This document shows positions 23,798 through 31,841 of a stretch of 41,199 bases of DNA, piece by piece. How positions within the stretch are numbered: the stretch's first letter is position 1; each line of letters begins with the position of its first letter. The notes under the pieces were generated by a model, which was given only the letters and a program-made list of their open reading frames with translations, searched no databases and was not told where the DNA came from. Made by a program: the position numbers and the translations under genes. The stretch covers positions 1 through 41,199 of the forward strand of contig JAXDIH010000167.1 of assembly GCA_034664105.1 (NCBI GenBank), read 5' to 3'. The stretch is from JACVRW01 sp034664105. Its GTDB lineage: Bacteria > Actinomycetota > Thermoleophilia > Solirubrobacterales > Thermoleophilaceae.

Positions 23798-24229
23798 GTG
23801 CACCTGCGCCGCGCCCTCCTGCTGTTCGCGATCGTGCTCGGGTTGGCGGCGATCGCCGCTTCCGTGTCGCGTCCGCGCAATGCGGCCGACCCGCTGCGGG
23901 CGCCTCCGGCCGCCACGGAGACAGAGCCGACGCCCACGGTGTCCCCCGCGCCCGAGGGGTCGCCGCCGGTCGAGCTCACCTTCGGCGCCGGCGAGCGCCA
24001 TGCCCAGCGGGTGTTCGCCGGGCAGGCGGTGACCGTCCTCGTGAAGGTCGAGCAGGCCGGCCAGGTGGAGATCGCGGATCTGGGGATGAGCGCAGTAGCG
24101 GAGCCGCTGACGCCTGGGCGCTTCGAGGTGCTCACGCGTGCGGTCGGACGCCACCCGATCACGTTCACTGAGGCGGGCGGGACCGGCCAGGCGCAGAGGG
24201 TCGCGACGCTGGTGGTCACGGAGGAGTGA
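23798..24229 (+). CDS. Exported protein of unknown function
   Basis: The 143-residue protein has an N-terminal signal/anchor (HLRRALLLFAIVLGLAAIAA), a Thr/Pro linker (about 35-55) and one beta-rich domain (about 58-143) with no cysteines. The fold looks like a small cupredoxin/Ig-like beta sandwich (ELTFGAGERHAQRVFAGQAV, VTVLVKVEQAGQVEIADLG), but metal ligands are not evident. Start GTG 23798 is supported by the -10 element at 23786. It overlaps the next lipoprotein gene by four bases, so the two exported products may act together. I do not recognise a named family. Confidence 0.7.
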   Translation: MHLRRALLLFAIVLGLAAIAASVSRPRNAADPLRAPPAATETEPTPTVSPAPEGSPPVELTFGAGERHAQRVFAGQAVTVLVKVEQAGQVEIADLGMSAVAEPLTPGRFEVLTRAVGRHPITFTEAGGTGQAQRVATLVVTEE

Positions 24230-24660
24230 GGGGCGCCCTGGCGCTGCTGTGCGGCGCGGCGCTGCTCGGCGGCTGCGCCGGTGGCGACGCGCCGGAGGAG
24301 CGCGCCCGCCAGCCCGCGCCGGAGGAGCGCGCTCGCGAGCCGGTGGCCGCGGCGCCCGCCGCCCCGCCGCCCCTGAAAGCGGCGCACTGCCCGCCCGATC
24401 TCACCAACTGCCGGACGGCCAGCGGGCGGATCGTCTACGTCGAGCGCGTGGACCCCGACGGCGACGGCGACGCCCACTTCGTCCTCTCCTCGCGCGAGGC
24501 GATCACGCTGCCGGGCGTGTCGGTGATCGACGTGAAGAAGTCGCTGCGGCCCCACCCCCTACCCGGCCCCGGCGACCGCATCAGCGCGGCCGGGCCCGTG
24601 TACCACGGCTCGTACGGGCAGAAGCAGATCGAGGCGATCGAGCTGCACGTGGCTCGCTGA
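24226..24660 (+). CDS. Putative lipoprotein of unknown function
   Basis: The 144-residue protein has the lipobox LLGGC (cleavage before Cys17) after a short signal peptide, so it should be lipid-anchored on the outer face of the membrane. A low-complexity Ala/Pro/Glu/Arg spacer with a repeated unit (PEERARQPA, PEERAREPV) precedes a compact domain (about 55-144). That domain has CPPDLTNC, DPDGDGDAHF (a possible Ca-binding loop) and an OB-like strand pattern (GRIVYVERVD, GDRISAAGPVYHG). GTG 24226 overlaps the stop of the preceding gene (GTGA). Confidence 0.72.
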   Translation: MRGALALLCGAALLGGCAGGDAPEERARQPAPEERAREPVAAAPAAPPPLKAAHCPPDLTNCRTASGRIVYVERVDPDGDGDAHFVLSSREAITLPGVSVIDVKKSLRPHPLPGPGDRISAAGPVYHGSYGQKQIEAIELHVAR

Positions 24661-24663
24661 GGG

Positions 24664-25134
24664 CTACCGCGGCTCGAGCTCGATCGACTCGGCGGCGGCC
24701 AGCAGCATCGTCAACCCATGGCGCGGATCGCGCGGCGAGCGGCGCTGCTCGCGCAGCACCACGGCCGACCACGGCCGTCCCGCATCGAGCTCGGGAGCCA
24801 GCTCCGCGGCGAGCTCGCGCGGCACCCAGCCCACCTGCGCGCCGCCGTCGCCGGGATGCACCTGGATCGCGTTGGGGTCGTGCGGGTTGTCGGGGTCGCG
24901 GCGCAGCTCGAGCGGGCGGCCGGGCGCGACGGCGTCCGAGCCGAGCGCGTCGGCGTGGTGCGCGCCGGCGCCGGCCACCCCGGCCACGCGCAGGCCCATG
25001 GCGCCGAGCTCCGGAGCGTCGCGGGCGAGGTAGCGGCCCGACTCGGGCTCGACGACCTGGTAGCCGACGATCCAGACCTCCCCGCCCTCGTCGGGGTACC
25101 AGTAGCGCTCGTCGTACTCGACCTGGATCTTCAC
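24664..25134 (-). CDS. Stand-alone HIRAN-domain protein
   Basis: The 156-residue product is almost entirely a HIRAN-type domain. RRDPDNPHDPNAIQVHP with GAQVGWVPRELAAELAPEL is the family signature (about 78-118). An N-terminal strand region rich in aromatic residues (YDERYWYPDEGGEVWIVGYQ) precedes it. HIRAN domains bind DNA 3' ends in SNF2-type helicases; stand-alone copies have no known function. Start GTG 25134 lies 23 bp from the divergent DUF488 start; both may be leaderless from overlapping -10 boxes. Confidence 0.8.
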   Translation of the reverse strand: MKIQVEYDERYWYPDEGGEVWIVGYQVVEPESGRYLARDAPELGAMGLRVAGVAGAGAHHADALGSDAVAPGRPLELRRDPDNPHDPNAIQVHPGDGGAQVGWVPRELAAELAPELDAGRPWSAVVLREQRRSPRDPRHGLTMLLAAAESIELEPR

Positions 25135-25141
25135 CGCACAG

Positions 25142-25151
25142 AGCCTAGGAT
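25142..25151. promoter_or_regulatory. Overlapping divergent -10 elements
   Basis: The sequence AGCCTAGGAT contains TAGGAT on the plus strand (25146-25151), six bases before GTG 25158. It also contains TAGGCT on the minus strand (25147-25142), seven bases before GTG 25134. The two share the CCTAGG palindrome. The whole divergent intergenic region is only 23 bp. No good -35 is visible for either. Confidence 0.5.
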
Positions 25152-25157
25152 CCGGGC

Positions 25158-25655
25158 GTGCGCAGCGTGGCCACCATCGGGGTGTACGGGTTCACGGCGG
25201 AGACGTTCCGGGAGCGTCTGCGCGAGGCGGGCGTGGGCGTGCTGCTCGACGTGCGCCAGCGCCGGGGGGTGCGCGGCAGCGAGTACGCGTGGGCGAACTC
25301 GGCCCGCCTCCAGGCCGCACTCGCCGCGGCCGGCATCGAGTATCGACACCACAAGGAGCTGGCCCCCACGACCGAGCTGCGCCAGCTCCAGTACCGCGAG
25401 GACGACAGGCAGGGAGTGGGCAAGCGCTCGCGCACCGAGCTGGCGGCCGAGTACCGCGAGCGCTATACGAACGAGATCCTCAACCCGGCTGATCTGGACG
25501 CCGTCGTGGAGTCGCTGCCGACCGACGCGGTCACGGCGCTGCTGTGCGTGGAACGCGACCCGGAGGCCTGCCACCGCTCGCTGATCGCGGAGCGGATGGC
25601 GAGCGAATACGGGGCGAGCGTCGTGCATCTGCGGCCCGGCGAAGGCGGCGGCTAG
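25158..25655 (+). CDS. DUF488 family protein
   Basis: The 165-residue protein matches DUF488: IGVYGFTAETFRERLREAGV, LLDVRQRRGVRGSEYAWANS, ELAPTTELRQLQY and the conserved LLCVERDPEACHRSLIAERM near the C-terminus, where Cys and His are family-invariant. The biochemical role of DUF488 is unknown. Start GTG 25158 is supported by the -10 element six bases upstream. The DUF4186 gene follows 10 bp downstream. Confidence 0.88.
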   Translation: MRSVATIGVYGFTAETFRERLREAGVGVLLDVRQRRGVRGSEYAWANSARLQAALAAAGIEYRHHKELAPTTELRQLQYREDDRQGVGKRSRTELAAEYRERYTNEILNPADLDAVVESLPTDAVTALLCVERDPEACHRSLIAERMASEYGASVVHLRPGEGGG

Positions 25656-25665
25656 CCTCGAACGG

Positions 25666-26037
25666 GTGCTTGCCGACGTCGAAACGATCGACCGCCGCAT
25701 CGATGCGCTCGCCACCCAGCGCTTCCGGGCCAGGTTCCACCTGTACGGGCGCGAGCGGGCGCTCGTGCTGCTGCGCGGCCGCGAGGCGATCCGCGACCAC
25801 GCGCACGAGCTGATCGCCCAGCGCGTCGCTTCGGCCGCGCCGCGCAAGGACGGCAAGCAGACCCCTTACCGCGGTCACCCCGTGTTCGTCGCGCAGCACG
25901 CCACCGCCACCTGCTGCCGCACCTGCCTACAGCGGTGGCACGAGCTCCCGAAGGGCCGGGAGCTCAGCGCCGAGGAGCAGGACTACGTGGTGGACGTCAT
26001 CTGCCGCTGGATCGACCGCGAGCTCGAGCGCGGCTGA
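25666..26037 (+). CDS. DUF4186 family protein
   Basis: The 123-residue protein is recognisable as DUF4186 by RFRARFHLYGRERALV, DGKQTPYRGHPVFVAQHATA, TCCRTCLQRWHELPKGREL and VDVICRWIDREL. The CC..C cysteines and the paired His look like a metal site. Function is unknown. Start GTG 25666 follows a TAGCCT (whose TAG is the DUF488 stop) by seven bases, so a separate leaderless start is possible in addition to read-through. Its last 55 bases overlap, tail to tail, the end of the flavin monooxygenase gene. Confidence 0.87.
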   Translation: MLADVETIDRRIDALATQRFRARFHLYGRERALVLLRGREAIRDHAHELIAQRVASAAPRKDGKQTPYRGHPVFVAQHATATCCRTCLQRWHELPKGRELSAEEQDYVVDVICRWIDRELERG

Positions 26038-27155
26038 GCCGCCCCGGTTCCGCGGGCGATCGCCTTGGCCACGTACGTCGCCTCGCGCCCGATCAGGCCG
26101 AGGTGCGCCGGACGGGGCCGGAAGCCGATGAAGCGCAGCCCGGGCGCCGCCTCGTCGCCGGTGGGCGACCGCGGTACGCCGTGTTCGTCCAGCACTTCGA
26201 GATGGCCGACCACGGGCTCCAGCGCGCAGCGGTAACCGGTCGCGGCGATCACGGCGTCGGGCTCGATGCGCGTGCCGCCGGTGAGCGTGACGCCCCCCTC
26301 GTCCAGCGACTCCACGCCGCCCACGATCTCGATGCGCCGGTCCTTGATCGCCTGGATGACCTCCTTGTCGACGATCGCCGGGGCCACGCCGAGCCGCGCC
26401 AGGCGGGAGAACACGCCCTCCTCGGGGGTGGGCAGGCCGTACTCGGTGAGATCGCCGATCTCGAGCCGGCGGACCAGCGGCATGATGCGGTCCGCCCGCC
26501 GCGGCTCGAGCTTCGACAGCGCCCTGGCGAACAGCGGGCCGAGCGGGGCGCGCAGGATGATGTTGGGGGGCGTGCGGACCGCCAGCCGCACTCGCCGCGC
26601 GCCGCCGTCGATCAGGTCGTAGGCGATCTCCATGCCGGAGCAGCCCGGGCCCACGACGAGCACGTCGCCGTCGCGGAAGGCATCCGCGTTGCGGTAGTCG
26701 GCCGCGTGCAGCAGCTGTCCGCCGAAGCGCTCGCGACCGGGCCAGTCCGGGATGAACGGCGTGTGCGCGTAGCCGCTGGCCACGATCACCTCGTCGGAGG
26801 TCATGTCGCCGGCCGAGGTCCGCACGGACCAGCCGTCGTCGCCGCGCTCGATGCGCTCCACCCGGGTGTTCAGGCGCACGTCCAAGCGGTAGTCGGCCGC
26901 ATACCGCTCGAGGTAGCCGACCATCTGCTCGCGCGACGGAAAGGTGCCGGACTCACGCGTGTGGCGCTGGCCCGGCAGGTTCGACCACCAGCGGCTGGAG
27001 TTCAGTCGCAGCCGGTCGTAGCGAGTCCGCCAGGAGGCGCCGACGGCGCTCGCGCGCTCCAGCACGGTCGCGGCGACCCCGAGCCGGCCCAGCTCCGCGG
27101 CGGCCGCCAGCCCGGCTGGCCCCGCACCGATCACAAGTACTCGTCTGTCAGTCAT
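25983..27155 (-). CDS. Flavin-dependent monooxygenase / FAD-NAD(P) oxidoreductase
   Basis: The 390-residue protein has two Rossmann motifs: FAD-binding VIGAGPAGLAAAAELGRLG at the N-terminus and NADPH-binding VVGPGCSGMEIAYDLIDGG near 175. LNSSRWWSNLPG, ATGYRCALEPV near 330 and FIGFRPRPAHLGLIGREA complete the class B flavoprotein-monooxygenase (FMO/CzcO-like) pattern. The substrate is not predictable. ATG 27155 is chosen because it opens directly with MTDRRVLVIGAGPAG; the frame upstream is open but has no function. The gene converges on DUF4186 with overlapping ends and is divergent from the ParB-like gene. Confidence 0.88.
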   Translation of the reverse strand: MTDRRVLVIGAGPAGLAAAAELGRLGVAATVLERASAVGASWRTRYDRLRLNSSRWWSNLPGQRHTRESGTFPSREQMVGYLERYAADYRLDVRLNTRVERIERGDDGWSVRTSAGDMTSDEVIVASGYAHTPFIPDWPGRERFGGQLLHAADYRNADAFRDGDVLVVGPGCSGMEIAYDLIDGGARRVRLAVRTPPNIILRAPLGPLFARALSKLEPRRADRIMPLVRRLEIGDLTEYGLPTPEEGVFSRLARLGVAPAIVDKEVIQAIKDRRIEIVGGVESLDEGGVTLTGGTRIEPDAVIAATGYRCALEPVVGHLEVLDEHGVPRSPTGDEAAPGLRFIGFRPRPAHLGLIGREATYVAKAIARGTGAAQPRSSSRSIQRQMTSTT

Positions 27156-27309
27156 GGAGCCCAGTTTGCGCGCCGGTTCGAGGGCCTTATGTGGCATGCC
27201 GCACGGTGGGCGCCGAGTAAGGGGTCGAACGCGCGAATCGGGTGCGAATGCCCGATGTAAGGGAGGTGCCTCAGCTCCAGAATCGACGTTCATGGAGACC
27301 GGAAACCTC

Positions 27310-27735
27310 ATGATCGACGCCCAAGCCGCGTTCGCACGCCAGCGCCGCCGGCGGCGCCGTGCGCGCGCCAAGGCATGGCTGCGCAGGCGGCCGAGCGAGC
27401 TGACCTCACTCGCCTCGCTCGACCAGGCGCTCGGCTGCGCGCCGCCGCCGTCGCGCCGCGCCGCGGGTCTCCAGGCGATCCCGCTGGAATCGGTCGTGGG
27501 CACGGCCGAGCCGGCGAAGTCGCGCGTGTTCGACGGGTGCTTCCGAGCACCCGAGTCGAGCCGCCACCGCTGGGAACGGCTGTGGATCGCGGAGCGCCGC
27601 GGCGCCCCGGTGCCGCCGATCTCGGTGTTCCGGCTGGGCGACGAGCACTTCGTCGACGACGGCCACCACCGCGTATCGGTAGCGCACGCCCTGGGAATGG
27701 CGGCAATCGACGCCGAGGTGATCGAGCTGGGCTAG
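27310..27735 (+). CDS. ParB/Srx-fold small protein
   Basis: The protein of about 141 residues has a very basic N-terminus (RQRRRRRRARAKAWLRRR), a linker with IPLESVVGT, and a ParB N-terminal-like core: ERRGAPVPPISVFRLGDEHF followed by VDDGHHRVSVAHALG. GHHR corresponds to the GxRR/GHHR nucleotide-binding motif of the ParB/Srx fold. ATG 27310 (MIDAQ) is the most likely start; in-frame ATG 27292 adds six residues, and an AGGGAGGTG further up is too far from either. Small proteins of this kind occur alone in Actinobacteria; function is unknown. It runs convergent to pilC. Confidence 0.72.
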   Translation: MIDAQAAFARQRRRRRRARAKAWLRRRPSELTSLASLDQALGCAPPPSRRAAGLQAIPLESVVGTAEPAKSRVFDGCFRAPESSRHRWERLWIAERRGAPVPPISVFRLGDEHFVDDGHHRVSVAHALGMAAIDAEVIELG

Positions 27736-27750
27736 GGCGCCCGCCGGCCG

Positions 27751-28965
27751 CTACTTGATCGAGTCGTACACCTTGAACATCGGCAGGTACATCGAGATCA
27801 CGATGAACCCGACGATGCCGCCCACGACCACGATCATCACGGGCTCGAGGATCGAGGTGAGTGCCTTTACGGCGGCGTCCACCTGCTCCTCGTAGAAGTC
27901 GGCGACCTTGCTCATCATCCCCTCGAGGGCTCCGGTCTCCTCGCCCACGCCGATCATCTGCGTGACCATCACCGGGAAGGCCTCTGGGACCTTGGTCATC
28001 GGCTGGGTGAGCGACCCGCCCCTCTTGACCGACTCGCGCACGTCCTCCATCGCCATCTCGACGACCTTGTTGCCGGAGGTCTTGCCGGTGATCTCGATCG
28101 CCTCGAGCATCGGCACGCCGGCCGCGATCAGCCCCGAGAACGTCCGCGAGAAGCGCGCCAGCGCCACCTTCTGGACGATGCCGCCGATCTTCATCGGCGC
28201 CTTGAGCTTCAGCTTGTCCCACTGGATGTGCCCGCGTTCGCTGGCCTTCCAGTGCCGGAACAGCCAGACCACGGCGAAGATCACCGCGAACATCACGTAC
28301 CAGCGCTGGGTGAACATGTGCGACAGCCACACCGTGAACTTGGTGATGGCCGGCAGCTCGCCGCCGAAGTCGGTGAAGATCTTCTCGAAGACCGGCACGA
28401 GGAACGTGACCAGCGCGAACAGCACGACGAAGGCAAACCCGCCGATCAGCGACGGGTAGACCATCGCGGCCTTGATCTGGCGCCGCAGGGCCGCGTCCTT
28501 CTCGAGCTGCTCGGCCACGCGCACGAGCGTCTGGTCCAGGATGCCGCCGGTCTCGCCGGCCTGCACCATCGCCACGTACAGCTCGTTGAAGGCGTCGGGA
28601 TGGCGCTGCAGGGCATCGGACAGCGAGACGCCCGCCTCCACGTCCTTGCGCACCTCGATGAAGATCTCGCGCAGCTTGTCGGACTCGGTCTGCTCCTCGA
28701 TCACGTACAGCGCGCGCAGGAGCGACATGCCCGACTGCACCATCGTCGACAGCTGCCGCGTGGCGATGACGAGGTCGTCGGCCTTGACCTTCCTGAAGCG
28801 CGCGAGCACGTCGGCGGCGTTGGCCGGCGCGTGCTCTTCGATGTCGACGACGATCAGACCGCGCGAGCGCAGCTGCGAGGCAACGGTCTGCTTGTCGGAG
28901 GCCTCGATCTCGCCCTTGGTCGGCGAACCCGCGAGGTCGAGCGCCTTGAACGCGTAAGTGGCCAT
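27751..28965 (-). CDS. pilC: Type IV pilus platform protein PilC
   Basis: The 404-residue protein has two T2SF/GspF domains (about 65-195 and 270-395) and three TM segments (about 168-195, 220-238, 370-392). The start MATYAFKALDLAGSPTKGEIEA, the repeats FIEVRKDVEAGVSLSDALQR and RESVKRGGSLTQPMTKVPEA, and AGETGG / GVGEETGA are family hallmarks. PilC is the inner-membrane rotor turned by PilB and PilT. ATG 28965 lies three bases after the pilT stop. Confidence 0.95.
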   Translation of the reverse strand: MATYAFKALDLAGSPTKGEIEASDKQTVASQLRSRGLIVVDIEEHAPANAADVLARFRKVKADDLVIATRQLSTMVQSGMSLLRALYVIEEQTESDKLREIFIEVRKDVEAGVSLSDALQRHPDAFNELYVAMVQAGETGGILDQTLVRVAEQLEKDAALRRQIKAAMVYPSLIGGFAFVVLFALVTFLVPVFEKIFTDFGGELPAITKFTVWLSHMFTQRWYVMFAVIFAVVWLFRHWKASERGHIQWDKLKLKAPMKIGGIVQKVALARFSRTFSGLIAAGVPMLEAIEITGKTSGNKVVEMAMEDVRESVKRGGSLTQPMTKVPEAFPVMVTQMIGVGEETGALEGMMSKVADFYEEQVDAAVKALTSILEPVMIVVVGGIVGFIVISMYLPMFKVYDSIK

Positions 28966-28968
28966 TCC

Positions 28969-30042
28969 CTATGCCACCCGCACGGTGCCCATCAGGCGGC
29001 GCAGTTCCTCGGGCGTGCTCGAACGCGCCTCGGCGAGGTCGCGCGTGATCTTCTGCTCGCGAACGAGCTGGGCGAGCGCCGAGTCCATCGTCTGCATGCC
29101 GAACTGGCTACCGGTCTGGAGCGTCGAGTAGATCTGGTGGGTCTTGCCCTCGCGGATCAGGTTGCGCACGGCCGGCGTCGGCACGAGCACCTCCGTGGCC
29201 GCGACCCGCCCGTCGCCGTCGGCCCTGGGCAGCAGCTGCTGGGTCACGATCCCCTGGAGCGACACGGACAGCTGCACGCGCACCTGCTGCTGCTGATCGG
29301 GCGGGAACACGTCCACGATCCGGTCCACGGTCTGGGCCGTGTCCTGGGTGTGGAGCGTGGCGAACACCAGGTGGCCGGTCTCGGCCGCCGTCAGCGCGGT
29401 CGAGATCGTCTCGAGGTCGCGCATCTCGCCGACGAGGATCACGTCCGGGTCTTGGCGCAGCGCGGCCTTGAGGCCGAGCGCGAAGCTCTGCGCATCGGCG
29501 CCCAGCTCGCGCTGGTTGACGATGCACTTCTTGTGCTTGTGCAGGAACTCGATCGGGTCCTCGATCGTGAGGATGTGCTCCTGGCGCTCCTCGTTGATCA
29601 TGTCGAGCATCGCCGCCAGCGTCGTCGACTTGCCCGAGCCGGTCGGCCCCGTGACGAGCACGAAGCCGCGCGGCTTCTTCGTGAACTCCTGGAGGATCGG
29701 CGGCAGTGCCAGGTCGCGCAGCCGCGGCATCTCGCTCGGAATCAGGCGGAACGCCGCCGACAGCGACGCCCGCTGGAAGTACGCGTTCACGCGGTAGCGC
29801 GCCTTGCCCGGGATCGAGTAGGCGAAGTCGATCTGCCAGTCCGTTTCGAGCCGCTGACGCTGGTCGTTGGTGAGGATCGAGTAGATGACCTCACGCGTCG
29901 TCTGCGGCGACAGGGCCGGATAGTCCAGCGCGTGCAACTTGCCGTGCTGGCGGATCATCGGTGGCGAGCCTGCGGTCAGGTGGAGGTCCGAGGCGTTCCG
30001 GTCCATCACCTGCATCAGGACGTCTGCGAAATCGAACTCCAT
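28969..30042 (-). CDS. pilT: Pilus retraction ATPase PilT
   Basis: The 357-residue hexameric ATPase depolymerises pili, giving twitching and DNA uptake. Visible motifs are Walker A GPTGSGKST (about 131-139), Asp box TIEDPIEFLH, Walker B LRQDPDVILVGEMRD, His box GHLVFATLHTQD and the PilT-specific AVRNLIREGK near 300, which replaces AIRNLIRE. ATG 30042 is preferred over GTG 30048 because AGGAG is placed five bases before the ATG. A sigma-28-like -10 box ends nine bases upstream, so pilT-pilC can also be transcribed apart from pilB. Confidence 0.95.
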   Translation of the reverse strand: MEFDFADVLMQVMDRNASDLHLTAGSPPMIRQHGKLHALDYPALSPQTTREVIYSILTNDQRQRLETDWQIDFAYSIPGKARYRVNAYFQRASLSAAFRLIPSEMPRLRDLALPPILQEFTKKPRGFVLVTGPTGSGKSTTLAAMLDMINEERQEHILTIEDPIEFLHKHKKCIVNQRELGADAQSFALGLKAALRQDPDVILVGEMRDLETISTALTAAETGHLVFATLHTQDTAQTVDRIVDVFPPDQQQQVRVQLSVSLQGIVTQQLLPRADGDGRVAATEVLVPTPAVRNLIREGKTHQIYSTLQTGSQFGMQTMDSALAQLVREQKITRDLAEARSSTPEELRRLMGTVRVA

Positions 30043-30051
30043 CGTCACTCC

Positions 30052-30078
30052 TTATCGGCCAAAAGAAGCGATCACGTA
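30052..30078 (-). promoter_or_regulatory. Sigma-28-like -10 before pilT
   Basis: The -10 box GCCGATAA (30059-30052) is a perfect consensus match on the minus strand, but the -35 at N15 is only TACG (30078-30075). It starts 12 bases after the pilB stop. It may be an internal promoter allowing a pilT-pilC transcript without pilB. Confidence 0.5.
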
Positions 30079-31841
30079 ACCCTCGCAACCTCGGCGATGG
30101 ACGTGAGGCCGTTCTTGACCTTTTCGAACCCATCCGCACGCAGCGGGCGCATGCCCTGCGCGACGGCGATCTTGCGAATCTCTTCGGCAGCTGCGCGCTC
30201 GACCGTGAGGTCCCTGATCTCGTCGGTGATCGCCATGACCTCGTACAGACCGGTGCGGCCCTTGTAGCCCGAGCCGCCACAGCGGTTGCAGCCGACCGGC
30301 TCGAAGGCATCGAGGTCGAACGCCACGCTGAAGCCCGCGCGCTCGAGCGAGGAGACGCTCAGCGTGGTCGCGTGCTTGCAGTACGTGCAGAGCTGACGCA
30401 CGAGCCGCTGCGCCACGATCATGCACACCGCCGAGGCCGTCAGGAACGGCTCGATCCCCATCTCGGTGAGGCGGGAGATCGCCGAGGGCGCGTCGTTGGT
30501 GTGGAGCGTGGAGAGAACGAGGTGGCCGGTGAGCGCCGCCTCGACCGCGATCTTGGCGGTCTCGCCGTCGCGGATCTCGCCGACCATGATCACGTCGGGG
30601 TCGGCGCGCAGCATGGCGCGCAGCCCGCTTGCGAACGTGAGGCCGGCCTTCAGGTTCACCTGGAGCTGGTTGACCCCCGCCAGCTGGTACTCGACCGGGT
30701 CCTCGATCGTGATGATGTTGCGCTCGGGCGAGTTGATCTCGTTGAGCGCGCCGTAGAGCGTGGTCGACTTGCCGGAGCCGGTCGGACCGGTGGCCAGCAC
30801 GGCGCCGTGTGAGCGCCGGAAGCCGGACTCGAACAGCGCCGCGCTCCCCTCGGACATGCCGAGCTGGTCGAGCCCGATGAGCGCGGCCGACTTGTCGAGG
30901 ATGCGCATCACGATGCCCTCGCCGTCCACGCGCGGCATCGTCACCACGCGCGTGTCGATCGCGTGTCCGTCGACGGTCAGCGACACGCGGCCGTCCTGCG
31001 GCACGCGCTTCTCGGCGATGTCGAGGTCGGCCATGATCTTGATGCGCGACACCACGCCGGCGACCATGCGGCGCGGGATGGTGGTCGTCTCGCGCAGAAC
31101 GCCGTCCACGCGGAAGCGCACGCGCATCTCGCGTCCCTCGGGCTCGAAGTGGATGTCGGACGCGAGGTCCTCGACCGCCTGGGCGATGATCGAGTTGACC
31201 AGCTTCATGACCGGCGCGTCGTCCGCGGACTCGCGGATCTCGGTGACGTCGGCCAGCTCGGCCTCGCCCTCCTGCACGGCCTCCGCCACCGCGTCGTCGA
31301 GGCGGCTCATGCGCCCGATCAGGCCCTGGATGTCCTCGGGGGACGCCACCACCGGCTGCACCTCGTGGCCGGTCATCAGCTTGAGGTCGTCGAGCGCGAT
31401 CACGTTCGACGGATCGGAGATCGCCACGCGCAGCCTGCCCCGGTCGTCGAAGGAGACGGGCGCGGCGTTCAGCCGCCGAGCCGCCTGGGCGCTGAGCAGG
31501 TTGAGCGCGGCCAGATCGATCTTGAAGCGAGACAGGTCGACGTGGCACAGGCCGAAGCGCTGGGCGGTGGCCCGCGCCAGCTGGTCGATCGTGATGGCGC
31601 CCGCCTCGAGCAGGAGCTGCTCGGCCGGGCGGCCGGTGGCCTTGCCCTGGGCGATCGCCTCGTCCACGCGCTCCCGGGTGGCGAAGTCGAGCTCCCCGAT
31701 CACCGCGGGAATCGAGCGCGAGACCGTCCTGCGCTGAGGCGGAGTCAGCCCATCAACTGCGTCGTCGATACCTGGGTCCTCGGCGTCGGGGGGGCCACCC
31801 GGTACGGCGCGGAGCGCCGGCCCGCCTGGCTCCTCGCTCAT
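30072..31841 (-). CDS. pilB: Pilus extension ATPase PilB
   Basis: The 589-residue ATPase has an N-terminal MshEN-like region (about 45-175, with GRPAEQLLLEAGAITIDQLA at 70-89), which in relatives binds c-di-GMP. It is followed by N2 and the ATPase core: Walker A GPTGSGKST (352-360), Walker B ADPDVIMVGEIRDGE (413-427), His box GHLVLSTLHTND. The zinc tetracysteine is present (C485, C488, C518, C521). The second half of the MshEN motif is recognisable, but the first (SIPAVIGELDFATRERVDEA) is degenerate, so c-di-GMP binding is uncertain. ATG 31841 overlaps the stop of the preceding envelope-protein gene (ATGA). Confidence 0.95.
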   Translation of the reverse strand: MSEEPGGPALRAVPGGPPDAEDPGIDDAVDGLTPPQRRTVSRSIPAVIGELDFATRERVDEAIAQGKATGRPAEQLLLEAGAITIDQLARATAQRFGLCHVDLSRFKIDLAALNLLSAQAARRLNAAPVSFDDRGRLRVAISDPSNVIALDDLKLMTGHEVQPVVASPEDIQGLIGRMSRLDDAVAEAVQEGEAELADVTEIRESADDAPVMKLVNSIIAQAVEDLASDIHFEPEGREMRVRFRVDGVLRETTTIPRRMVAGVVSRIKIMADLDIAEKRVPQDGRVSLTVDGHAIDTRVVTMPRVDGEGIVMRILDKSAALIGLDQLGMSEGSAALFESGFRRSHGAVLATGPTGSGKSTTLYGALNEINSPERNIITIEDPVEYQLAGVNQLQVNLKAGLTFASGLRAMLRADPDVIMVGEIRDGETAKIAVEAALTGHLVLSTLHTNDAPSAISRLTEMGIEPFLTASAVCMIVAQRLVRQLCTYCKHATTLSVSSLERAGFSVAFDLDAFEPVGCNRCGGSGYKGRTGLYEVMAITDEIRDLTVERAAAEEIRKIAVAQGMRPLRADGFEKVKNGLTSIAEVARVT

